Part shown: piece after piece, positions 1 through 5,827 of the stretch
Layout of the letters: each line of letters begins with the position of its first letter
How positions within the stretch are numbered: position 1 is the stretch's first letter
From: an uncultured Eubacteriales bacterium
GTDB taxonomy: Bacteria > Bacillota > Clostridia > UMGS1883 > UMGS1540
Direction of reading: 5' to 3'
Assembly: GCA_900552775.1 (NCBI GenBank)
Contig: USAP01000111.1
Coordinates: 1-5,827, forward strand
Length of the DNA: 5,827 nt
Program-made: the position numbers and the translations under genes
The notes under the pieces: generated by a model
What the model was told of the DNA's origin: nothing
The model's input: only the letters and a program-made list of their open reading frames with translations
Database searches by the model: none

Positions 1-2969
1 TCTTCATACGTTATAATTTCATCAAAATTCGACTCATCTGTTACAATGTTATTTGTCTTGGATTCGCTGAAGTCTATAACAAAAAATTTAGCTTTGTTTT
101 CAACAGTGAATACGTCCGATGCACTTTCATTAATTCCGTCGGCATCCGTAGCAAGTGTGTTTGTAAGGTTAATTACATAACCTGAATCACTGTCTTTTGA
201 AAGAACCGTACCGTAAATAAGTCTTGCAGTGGACGAACGCTCAACTCTAAGATCCGAATCGTAACATACATCTCTGAGTTTCTTTGCAAGCGTTACGGCA
301 TCATCTCCCGTAGCAGTAATCGGATCCAAAGCATTTTTGCCGCTTGTTTCTTCAAACAGAGAAGGCTTGCCGTCTTTGTTTTCAAGAATCATTTCAATCT
401 GGTCTATAAACGAACCGTCTTTTGTGTATCTGAAAATTTCACCGGCAGATACATTTCCGTAAATAACATTTGATTTATCCGTTCTGAGTTCATTTATTGC
501 GGCACCTGTTTTAAAGTTCCAGCCGTTCATCTTATCCTGAAGCTGTGTATTACCCGTGCTTGATTCAACCTGGCTTATATCCTTCGCGATAGCAATGTCG
601 GAGTTATAGGTGAAGCCTGTTTCCGCTTTGCTTGCATAAACCACAACATATTGAGCAATCTTTGTGGAATTTAAGCTGTAACCCTCAACAAGGTAACTGA
701 GAGTTGATGAGAAGTAGGACGAAGAGCTCTTCTTATACGCAGATTCATCACTTATATCCTCAGGAACTACAAGAACTATCGTAGAACTGTTAAGCCCCAT
801 TACCGTCTGCTTCTTGTCGTTTACAAATACGTTACCGGACTGGTAGGTATATCTGCCGTTCCACTTTGCAAGTGTGTCTGCCCAGTTACCGTCATATCTT
901 GTGTCGTTCGCATTGGGATATGCAACAGACTGAACCATATCGTCGTTTGCAACCGTTACATTAGCAACAGGAGTATCAATGCTGTCGATAAGTCCTTTGC
1001 TGTTTAAAGTATACTTTATAAGCTGACCATACTTCGAAACAGTCTGGTTAAGACCTTCTATTTTGCTCTCAATTTCTGCAAGTTCTTTCTTTTTGGATTC
1101 GTCACCCTCAAGTTCTGCCTTTTTGGATTTAAGGTCTTCTATAGCCTGAACCTTCTGAGCGTTTGCCTGAGCAGCTGTCTCTTCAAGAGTATCAACCATT
1201 TTGTCATAGTCGTTTATTGTTGTTCCGTCTATATCAACGTTTGAAGCCAGCGTGTAAATCTGCGTGTGGTTTTTACCGGATATTCCGTAAAGCTTAATCT
1301 GAGCAACACCGTTAACGCCTTTTCCGCGGTCAGCTGTTATTACATAACCTGCGTATGTGCTTGCTTCATCTGATGAAGATGTCGTTTCAAGAGCCGCAAT
1401 TTCACCGTTTTCGTCAAGATATACAGATACATTTGATCCTATTGTGATGGATGGCTTTTTGTCGTACTCAATATAATTATAAGCATAATTGTATCTCTTA
1501 TCCTTAATGGAAACGTAGCTATCATCCAATTCGGTAACTTTGCCGGATACTTTATTCCTTGTTACAATAAGGTTAAACACATCTCCGTCTTTCGACTCAT
1601 AGAGGTTTACGATATCATATTTGCTCAAAGTGAATGAACTTTCGGGATCTACTTCTTTGCCTTTATTGGTTATCTTAATAGACGTACCGCTTGTGGGAAT
1701 AAGGATAGAATCGCTTGAATACAGAGAATAAATCTTCTTCTGTTTTGTAGCCGAATCCTTACCCATACTGCTTACAGCCATTACTTTGGAATCGTTTATA
1801 AATACGACATCGGGTTTCTTGTCACCGTCATTGCTTACAAAAACAAGACTGCCGGACTTAATATCAAAATCATCTTTTGAATAGCCGCTTCCCGCTCTTC
1901 CGAGGAATTTACCGTTATAAATAACGCTGACATCCGAACTCAATGTAAGTGTTGTCTTCTTTGAAGAAGAATCGGATTCCCAGAAGCTTACACTGTTGTC
2001 CGTAACAGTATCTATATCAGCTGCTTTTACGGTTGTAACAACGTTTCTGTTGCTCTTCTGTATAGATTTAAGATAGTCGTATTCGCCGGAATAATCATTA
2101 TCCACATAAGCCTTTACATTATAGCCGAGGAATGAATACGGATCTACGCTTTCTTTTACCTTATATGTTTTTTCTTTATTTCCTGAAAGAATTGTTATAA
2201 CTCTGAGCTTTCCTGTTGTTGTTCCGTCTGTTATGGATGTCTGCTCACATTTTGTAACAACACCGGTAATTTCCTTTGAACCCTGATATGTCTCCTGCGC
2301 CGTTTTACCGGACGAAGATGTTACAATGGTTCCTGTTGAAGTTTTTGTAACGTTGGCAACATCAGCATCAAGCGCATTGTTTATTAAAAGTGCAACGGTT
2401 CCTCTTGAAGCCGGGTCCTCCTGGCTGTTTACAGAAACTCCGTCCAAAACTCCCAGTTCTCCCGCCTGTGCAATATAGCCTGTGTACCAAGCCGCACCGG
2501 GGATCTGTCTTTCCTCCGCTGTCTGACCGTAATTTAACGCACAAACAATCATTTTAACCGCTTCTGCATAAGTTACGGGTTTGTCAGGTCCGAACGTACC
2601 GTCAGGATAGCCGAGAACAATTCCCTTATCAACCGCAAGTTTTACATATTTTTTGCTCCAGTGATTAGGTCCGTCTACATCGGAAAATCCTGTTGCAAGA
2701 GTCTCGGTTCCTATATCGCCGAGTCCCAGGAAAGTTGCGATAACTTTTGAAAACTCCGCACGGGTTATAGTGTTGTCGGGTCTGTATGTTTTATCTTCAT
2801 ACCCATCTATAATGCCGTTTGAGACGAGTCTCGTTACCGCTTTGCCCACTGCTGAATTCTGATCGATATCCGTAAGTTCAGACGCATCGATAGCAAAAAC
2901 CGCAGTGCTTAAAGACAGTACCATTGCAGCAACCAAAATAAATGATAACAGCTGCTTAAATCTTTTCAT
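1..2969 (-). CDS. Secreted S-layer homology (SLH) domain surface protein, 3' end outside the window
   Basis: The frame is open from ATG at 2969 to the window edge (989 codons plus 2 bases, no stop), so the C-terminus is missing. Residues 1-26 form a signal peptide: basic MKRFK start, hydrophobic core, likely cleavage after AVFA. SLH repeat 1 is about residues 30-83 (GIIDGY, ITRAE at 68-72). SLH repeat 2 is about 95-146 (GYPDGTFGPD, VTYAE). A weak third, about 155-200, keeps GVLDG but has ASRGT where TRAE is expected. SLH domains are known to hold proteins to pyruvylated secondary cell-wall polymers, so this should sit on the cell surface. Residues 230-590 and 654-989 are Ser/Thr/Lys/Asp-rich, beta-like, with recurring segments. 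Residues 594-653 are a charged Glu/Lys/Ala coiled coil. No catalytic domain is recognisable, so a structural S-layer or adhesive role is inferred. The start is fixed by AGGAGG 8 bases upstream and the signal peptide directly after it. It has its own promoter and is probably not dependent on the lgt operon. Confidence 0.9.
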   Translation of the reverse strand, partial: MKRFKQLLSFILVAAMVLSLSTAVFAIDASELTDIDQNSAVGKAVTRLVSNGIIDGYEDKTYRPDNTITRAEFSKVIATFLGLGDIGTETLATGFSDVDGPNHWSKKYVKLAVDKGIVLGYPDGTFGPDKPVTYAEAVKMIVCALNYGQTAEERQIPGAAWYTGYIAQAGELGVLDGVSVNSQEDPASRGTVALLINNALDADVANVTKTSTGTIVTSSSGKTAQETYQGSKEITGVVTKCEQTSITDGTTTGKLRVITILSGNKEKTYKVKESVDPYSFLGYNVKAYVDNDYSGEYDYLKSIQKSNRNVVTTVKAADIDTVTDNSVSFWESDSSSKKTTLTLSSDVSVIYNGKFLGRAGSGYSKDDFDIKSGSLVFVSNDGDKKPDVVFINDSKVMAVSSMGKDSATKQKKIYSLYSSDSILIPTSGTSIKITNKGKEVDPESSFTLSKYDIVNLYESKDGDVFNLIVTRNKVSGKVTELDDSYVSIKDKRYNYAYNYIEYDKKPSITIGSNVSVYLDENGEIAALETTSSSDEASTYAGYVITADRGKGVNGVAQIKLYGISGKNHTQIYTLASNVDIDGTTINDYDKMVDTLEETAAQANAQKVQAIEDLKSKKAELEGDESKKKELAEIESKIEGLNQTVSKYGQLIKYTLNSKGLIDSIDTPVANVTVANDDMVQSVAYPNANDTRYDGNWADTLAKWNGRYTYQSGNVFVNDKKQTVMGLNSSTIVLVVPEDISDESAYKKSSSSYFSSTLSYLVEGYSLNSTKIAQYVVVYASKAETGFTYNSDIAIAKDISQVESSTGNTQLQDKMNGWNFKTGAAINELRTDKSNVIYGNVSAGEIFRYTKDGSFIDQIEMILENKDGKPSLFEETSGKNALDPITATGDDAVTLAKKLRDVCYDSDLRVERSSTARLIYGTVLSKDSDSGYVINLTNTLATDADGINESASDVFTVENKAKFFVIDFSESKTNNIVTDESNFDEIITYE

Positions 2970-2977
2970 ACTTTTTT

Positions 2978-2983
2978 CCTCCT
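2978..2983 (-). promoter_or_regulatory. Ribosome binding site of the SLH protein gene
   Basis: A perfect AGGAGG lies 8 bases before the ATG at 2969, in an A-rich context. This supports the chosen start and suggests high translation. Confidence 0.9.
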
Positions 2984-2998
2984 AAAAGTTTAATTTGA

Positions 2999-3014
2999 CG
3001 CGAGTAATCCCGCG
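2999..3014 (-). promoter_or_regulatory. Small GC-rich hairpin in the 5' UTR of the SLH gene
   Basis: On the minus strand CGCGGG-ATTA-CTCGCG can fold into a 6-bp stem (one G-U pair) with a 4-base loop, in otherwise AT-rich DNA. It lies between the predicted transcription start (near 3026) and the ribosome binding site, 15 bases upstream of the latter. It has no U-tract, so it is not an intrinsic terminator. A role in mRNA stability, as known for 5' stem-loops of some abundant surface-protein transcripts, is only an inference. Confidence 0.45.
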
Positions 3015-3032
3015 ATTTATTAAGATAAGCTT

Positions 3033-3062
3033 ATTATATCACCACAATAAGGGTAAAGTCAA
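3033..3062 (-). promoter_or_regulatory. Sigma-A type promoter with extended -10, driving the SLH gene
   Basis: On the minus strand, a -35 box TTGACT (3062-3057) and a perfect -10 box TATAAT (3038-3033) are separated by 18 bases. TG-A precedes the -10, giving the extended form TGnTATAAT. Transcription should begin near 3026, giving a leader of roughly 57 bases before the ATG at 2969. The site lies just downstream of the lgt stop, so the SLH gene can be transcribed independently of the upstream operon. A 10-base palindrome, ATAAGCTTAT (3025-3034), overlaps the -10 edge and start site. It could be an operator, but nothing else supports that. Confidence 0.85.
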
Positions 3063-3078
3063 TAGCTTAATCTTTTTG

Positions 3079-3861
3079 TTAAGATAAATTTACATTGCAC
3101 TTTTTCAGTTTAAAATACCCGAAGATTCCGATGACAACAAGAATAAGCGACAAAAGACTTGAAACTCTCAAACTTCCTATCATAAGACTGTCTGTCCGAA
3201 GAGTCTCAACAAAAGCGCGCTCAATACCGTACCAAATAAGGTAAAAGCAAGCGCTTCTGCCCTCAAAATATCCTTTTTTTCTTGTAGAATATATAAGTAT
3301 AAACCCAAGCGCAAGCCACAAACTTTCATAAAGGAAAGTCGGGTGTGCAAGTGTTCCGTTTACAACCATTCGCCACGGTAAATTCGTCGGGATGCCATAA
3401 GCCTCACCGTTTACAAAATTCCCCCATCTGCCCACTGCCTGTCCTATCATAAATCCGTACGAAGCAAGATCAAGGTGCATAAGAATCGAAAGTTTATGTC
3501 TTTTACAGTATATTATAACAACCGCTGCCGCACCGATTACAGCGCCGTATATTGCTATTCCGCCTTCCCATATTTTAAATATATCCGAAAATTTATCAAA
3601 TCCGTCCGGGTAAAACAAAACATAATATATACGTGCGCAAATAATTGAAACCGGGATACAATAAAGCAGCATATTATAGAGGTCGTCTTCTTTGCCGCCG
3701 AGTCTTTTATATTCCCTAAAACCCATTATGCATGCGAGCACAATTCCGGTAAGAATAATTATCGCATACCACCTTATTCCTCCCGACGGAATAGGCAGCG
3801 GTATTGCTATGGGGTTTATATGAAAATTAAGTCCGAGCCCGGGAAATTCAATATGATTCAT
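3079..3861 (-). CDS. lgt: Prolipoprotein diacylglyceryl transferase (Lgt)
   Basis: Lgt moves the diacylglyceryl group of phosphatidylglycerol to the lipobox cysteine of prolipoproteins, the first step of bacterial lipoprotein maturation, in the cytoplasmic membrane. The 260-residue length is normal for Firmicutes Lgt. The family signature is intact at residues 144-156 (GRWGNFVNGEAYG), with the essential Arg145, Asn148 and Glu153. Other conserved blocks are IRWYA (29-33), WEGGIAIYG (98-106), HPTFLYES (173-180) and ETLRTDSLMIG (219-229), which holds the conserved late arginine. Several hydrophobic membrane spans are visible, for example about 31-48, 64-84, 101-119, 181-191 and 235-250. The gene starts 3 bases after the stop of the upstream M16 peptidase gene. 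Its GGAGG (3870-3874) lies inside the last codons of that gene, which points to translational coupling. No terminator is visible after its stop, so some read-through into the SLH gene is possible. It looks complete and functional. Confidence 0.97.
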   Translation of the reverse strand: MNHIEFPGLGLNFHINPIAIPLPIPSGGIRWYAIIILTGIVLACIMGFREYKRLGGKEDDLYNMLLYCIPVSIICARIYYVLFYPDGFDKFSDIFKIWEGGIAIYGAVIGAAAVVIIYCKRHKLSILMHLDLASYGFMIGQAVGRWGNFVNGEAYGIPTNLPWRMVVNGTLAHPTFLYESLWLALGFILIYSTRKKGYFEGRSACFYLIWYGIERAFVETLRTDSLMIGSLRVSSLLSLILVVIGIFGYFKLKKCNVNLS

Positions 3862-3864
3862 TCT

Positions 3865-5124
3865 TTATTCCTCCCCGGAAGAAGAAACAACAGACAGTGT
3901 GCTTGCAGAGAAACCGTTTTTCAATGTCTTTTCGATCTCCTCTTTTGTAACACTCATCAAAAGATCTCCGTAATCAAAATAGTTTTCCCCATAAAATGCG
4001 GTTCCGGCATAAGATGAAGCGATGTTTTCTATATTGTTTAGGCCTTTAATAAATCTTCCGCAAAGACCCTTTTTTACTATTTCAATTTCGTTTTCATCAA
4101 GTCCTTCGGCCTTAACGCGGTTTATTTCAGCCTTTACAGCCTCATATACCTTTTTGGGCTCTTTGCTCTCTCCGTCAATTTCTACAAAAGCATATTCCTT
4201 GCCGTAATTATATGCGGCGCTCATTCCGAAAATCAGCCCTTCATCGTAAAGTTTTCCGTAAAGACGTGACATTTTGCCGAAAATCATTTCGCAAAGTACG
4301 CTGTACACGGCATCACATTTAAGTTTCGGTGCCTCAGGTTTTTCCTTAAAGCCGATACAAAACATAGGTGTTGCAACGCTCATTTTGCGTTCAACATATT
4401 CTTTCGCCACTTCATCGGGCTCTTTCGGAATAATTGTTTCTGCCTTTTTAAACTCCGTAACGGGCAAAATATCGTCAACCGCCTTAATTACAGTTTCGGC
4501 ATCTGCATTTCCGGTTACGCAAAGTATCATATTTGCCGGGTGATAATATGAACCGTAACATGTATAAAGAGTTTCTTTTGTAATTTTTGCTATTTCATCA
4601 CATGTTCCGGCTATATCTATATTTATGGGGTGTTCCTTGTAAAGTCCTCTCAGCATATTAAAGAAAACGCACCAGCCGGGATTATCATCGTACATCTTAA
4701 TTTCCTGTCCGATTATTCCCTGTTCCTTTTGAACATTTTCATCCGTAAAATAAGGTTCAGCAACATATGACAAAAGGTGCCTTAAAGATTCTTCGTAATT
4801 TTCCGCTGCCGAAAAGAGATATGCGGTCATGTCAAAAGAAGTAAATGCGTTTGCCGAAGCACCGAGTTTTGCAAAACGGTCAAAAGCATTTCCGCCGTCT
4901 TTCTGTTCAAACATTTTATGTTCAAGAAAATGTGCCACCCCATCGGGAATCACAATGTCTTTTCCTTCAAGAACAAAATGCCTGTCAATTGAGCCGAAGT
5001 TTGTACAAAGCAAAGCATATGTTTTGTTAAATCCTTTTTTCGGAACAACCGCAATGCGCAGTCCGCTCTCGGCTGTATGGCATATAAGCTTTTCTCCTGT
5101 CTTTTCGTTAAGATACTCACGCAT
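3865..5124 (-). CDS. ymfH: M16 (insulinase-family) zinc metallopeptidase, YmfH-like
   Basis: The product is 419 residues with the two-lobed M16 layout. The N-terminal lobe carries the inverted zinc motif HFLEH at 65-69 (His65, Glu68, His69). Downstream, KEQGIIGQEIKMYDDNP (133-149) holds Glu141, the likely third zinc ligand, and Glu134 seven residues earlier, as in pitrilysin-type enzymes. The motif YYHPANMILCVTGN (193-206) closes the first lobe, and FGKMSRLYGKLYDEGLI (282-298) marks the C-terminal lobe. The active site looks intact. It follows a ymfF-like gene with a one-base TAATG overlap, the same order as ymfF-ymfH of Bacillus subtilis. Public annotation links that pair by context to 5-aminopentanol modification of EF-P, but the substrate is not firmly known and no ymfI-type reductase is visible here. 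Family assignment is firm; the exact orthology and role are inferred. A TTG start at 5148 would add eight residues but is disfavoured by the ribosome binding site before 5124. Confidence 0.92.
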   Translation of the reverse strand: MREYLNEKTGEKLICHTAESGLRIAVVPKKGFNKTYALLCTNFGSIDRHFVLEGKDIVIPDGVAHFLEHKMFEQKDGGNAFDRFAKLGASANAFTSFDMTAYLFSAAENYEESLRHLLSYVAEPYFTDENVQKEQGIIGQEIKMYDDNPGWCVFFNMLRGLYKEHPINIDIAGTCDEIAKITKETLYTCYGSYYHPANMILCVTGNADAETVIKAVDDILPVTEFKKAETIIPKEPDEVAKEYVERKMSVATPMFCIGFKEKPEAPKLKCDAVYSVLCEMIFGKMSRLYGKLYDEGLIFGMSAAYNYGKEYAFVEIDGESKEPKKVYEAVKAEINRVKAEGLDENEIEIVKKGLCGRFIKGLNNIENIASSYAGTAFYGENYFDYGDLLMSVTKEEIEKTLKNGFSASTLSVVSSSGEE

Positions 5125-5567
5125 TACATTTCCTCCTCCAGCGCACAAAGGAAAAATACGGTTTCCTCTTTCATGAGACGTGCGCGTTCTATAATTTGTT
5201 CCCGATTTACCGATAAATATTTTTCTCTGAGTTCTTCAGGTGTAACAATTTCGTCATTCGAAAGTGCATTAACATAAAAGCCCAGCAGCAAATCCGGATC
5301 ATCGGAAAGTTCGTCAACCGTATTTACAAGTCCGCGTACGGCATTATCAAATTCCGTGTCGGTAAAATTGCCTTTTTGCACATCGGCAAGCTGCATATTT
5401 ATTGCCTCGACCGTTTTTTCATATTTATCAAAATCAATTCCAGCCTGGGCAAGCACCAGACCTTTATATTTATCAACATAAGAAGAAGCATAATAGCAAA
5501 GACTCATTTTTTCTCTTACAACGTTGAAAAGTTTAGAGCTTACTCCGCCTCCGAACACGGCGTTCAG
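5124..5567 (-). CDS. ymfF: M16 peptidase-like protein, YmfF-like, C-terminal part only (5' end lost at junction)
   Basis: About 147 C-terminal residues are present. They begin in the conserved core LNAVFGGG, followed by SSKLFNVVREKMSLCYYASS, a characteristic block of the second M16 lobe in YmfF proteins. A GIDFDKYEK segment and a helical tail ending EEEM follow. A full YmfF is about 420 residues, so roughly two thirds is missing, including any zinc site. YmfF members usually lack the zinc motif and are thought to pair with YmfH, but this cannot be checked here. Upstream the frame runs into the ppk1-like sequence and meets a TGA at 5615-5613 with no credible start in between, so the true N-terminus is absent. 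A GTG at 5558 could be called as a start, but it lies in the middle of the conserved FGGG block and is not real. It is probably a complete gene in the source organism, first of the ymfF-ymfH-lgt operon. Confidence 0.88.
   Translation of the reverse strand: MNAVFGGGVSSKLFNVVREKMSLCYYASSYVDKYKGLVLAQAGIDFDKYEKTVEAINMQLADVQKGNFTDTEFDNAVRGLVNTVDELSDDPDLLLGFYVNALSNDEIVTPEELREKYLSVNREQIIERARLMKEETVFFLCALEEEM
5132..5137 (-). promoter_or_regulatory. Ribosome binding site that fixes the ymfH-like start
   Basis: AGGAGG (within GGAGGAGG) lies 7 bases before ATG 5124 and inside the final codons of the ymfF-like gene. An upstream TTG at 5148 would place this site inside the coding region and has no such site of its own, so ATG 5124 is the better start. 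The stop and start share one base (TAATG), which suggests coupled translation. Confidence 0.85.
5559..5567. other. Junction between two unrelated genomic sources (probable chimera)
   Basis: To the left is a minus-strand YmfF-like coding region; to the right is a plus-strand polyphosphate kinase coding region. The nine bases GGCGTTCAG fit both proteins: Leu-Asn-Ala of YmfF in reverse and Gly-Val-Gln of Ppk forward. The join therefore probably occurred within a short shared sequence. GC rises from about 40% to about 58% across it. No insertion sequence, integrase, tRNA or inverted repeat is visible at the point. Confidence 0.85.
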
Positions 5568-5827
5568 ATCGACCTCATCGTCCGTGGCATCTGCTGTCTC
5601 ATCCCCGGGCAGTCATACAGTCGTAACATCCGTGTCACCCGTATTGTAGACAGTTTCCTCGAACACGCCCGCATCTGGTACTTCGGCAACAACCACCACC
5701 CGAAAGTATTCATGGGTTCCCCCGACTGGATGCGCCGCAACCTCTACCGGCGTATCGAAGCGGTCACCCCGATACTCGACCCCGACCTGCGTGCCAGCCT
5801 GATAGAAATGCTGAACATCCAACTGGC
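5559..5827 (+). CDS. ppk1: Polyphosphate kinase 1, internal C-terminal-domain fragment, both ends missing
   Basis: Ppk1 reversibly transfers the terminal phosphate of ATP to inorganic polyphosphate. The frame is open for 89 codons plus 2 bases to the window edge. It reads QIDLIVRGICCLIPG, NIRVTRIVDSFLEHARIWYF, KVFMGSPDWMRRNLYRRIE and AVTPILDPDLR, all in the order found in Ppk1. The Arg of RGICCL (residue 9) and the His of LEHAR (residue 36, codon 5664-5666) align with E. coli Arg564 and His592, the latter one of two conserved active-site histidines. By those anchors the piece covers about residues 556-645 of a ~690-residue enzyme. The wording (RIWYFGNN, PDWMRRNLYRRIE) recalls Bacteroidota Ppk1, an impression not tested by search. 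GC is about 58% with many C/G third positions, unlike the rest of the window. It most likely belongs to another genome joined at the junction. Confidence 0.9.

Noticed and set aside
3061..3085. Possible terminator after lgt (CTTAA...TTAAG inverted repeat)
   Set aside because: The stem is only 5 AT pairs with an 8-base loop and no following U-tract on the minus strand; it also lies at the -35 region of the SLH promoter.
5125..5148. Eight-residue N-terminal extension of the YmfH-like protein from a TTG codon
   Set aside because: The AGGAGG site and ATG at 5124 give a better start, and the extension would translate the ribosome binding site as Gly codons.
3820..5277. Several plus-strand open frames of 61-115 codons
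   Set aside because: All overlap the lgt, ymfH-like and ymfF-like coding regions in antisense, have no family resemblance and no ribosome binding sites worth noting.
5559..5567. Natural horizontal insertion of ppk1 into ymfF
   Set aside because: No insertion sequence, target duplication, integrase or tRNA is seen, both genes are cut mid-core, and the ppk1 fragment lacks its own start. A chimera is simpler.
5613..5822. Minus-strand open frame of 69 codons across the right-hand end
   Set aside because: It lies antisense to the ppk1 fragment, which has clear protein-level motifs; the minus frame has no recognisable family and is a shadow of GC-rich coding DNA.
1..5827. CRISPR array, tRNA, rRNA, phage or toxin-antitoxin genes
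   Set aside because: No regularly spaced repeats, tRNA-like cloverleaf arms, rRNA motifs or small gene pairs were seen on either strand; almost all of the window is covered by the four coding regions and one ppk1 fragment.

Overview
The window is mostly a Bacillota (Clostridia-like) chromosomal segment of about 40% GC, with every gene on the minus strand. Its right-hand ~260 bases look like DNA from a different organism. Clues to a Gram-positive anaerobe are strong AGGAGG ribosome binding sites, a surface protein with S-layer homology (SLH) domains, a YmfF/YmfH-type pair of M16 peptidase homologues and an Lgt of Firmicutes type. A finer lineage cannot be read from this sequence; an uncultured gut or rumen Clostridium relative is a guess.

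Reading in the direction of transcription (right to left): the C-terminal part of a YmfF-like M16 protein (5567-5124) overlaps by one base (TAATG) the start of a complete zinc-site YmfH-like M16 peptidase (5124-3865). Three bases later comes a complete lgt (3861-3079), prolipoprotein diacylglyceryl transferase. These three are tightly packed, almost certainly co-transcribed and translationally coupled. A 109-base gap (3078-2970) then carries a consensus extended -10 promoter, a short 5' UTR hairpin and a strong ribosome binding site. These drive a very long secreted SLH protein (2969-1) that runs off the left edge after 989 residues without a stop. This protein has a signal peptide, two good SLH repeats and one degenerate one, many beta-type repeat segments and a ~60-residue coiled coil.

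At about 5559-5567 the sequence changes abruptly. To the right, on the plus strand, is an uninterrupted internal fragment of polyphosphate kinase 1 (ppk1) at about 58% GC, with the conserved RGICCL and LEH histidine motifs, Bacteroidota-like in wording. Both ymfF and ppk1 are broken in their conserved cores at the same point, head to head, with neither N-terminus present. The simplest reading is an assembly or amplification chimera, not a natural fusion.

Functionally, lgt lipidates lipoproteins at the membrane, the M16 pair is of uncertain role, and the SLH protein is a probable abundant cell-surface protein with its own promoter. I do not see a convincing undescribed biological system here. 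The points most worth attention are the chimeric junction, the architecture of the SLH protein and its promoter/UTR region.
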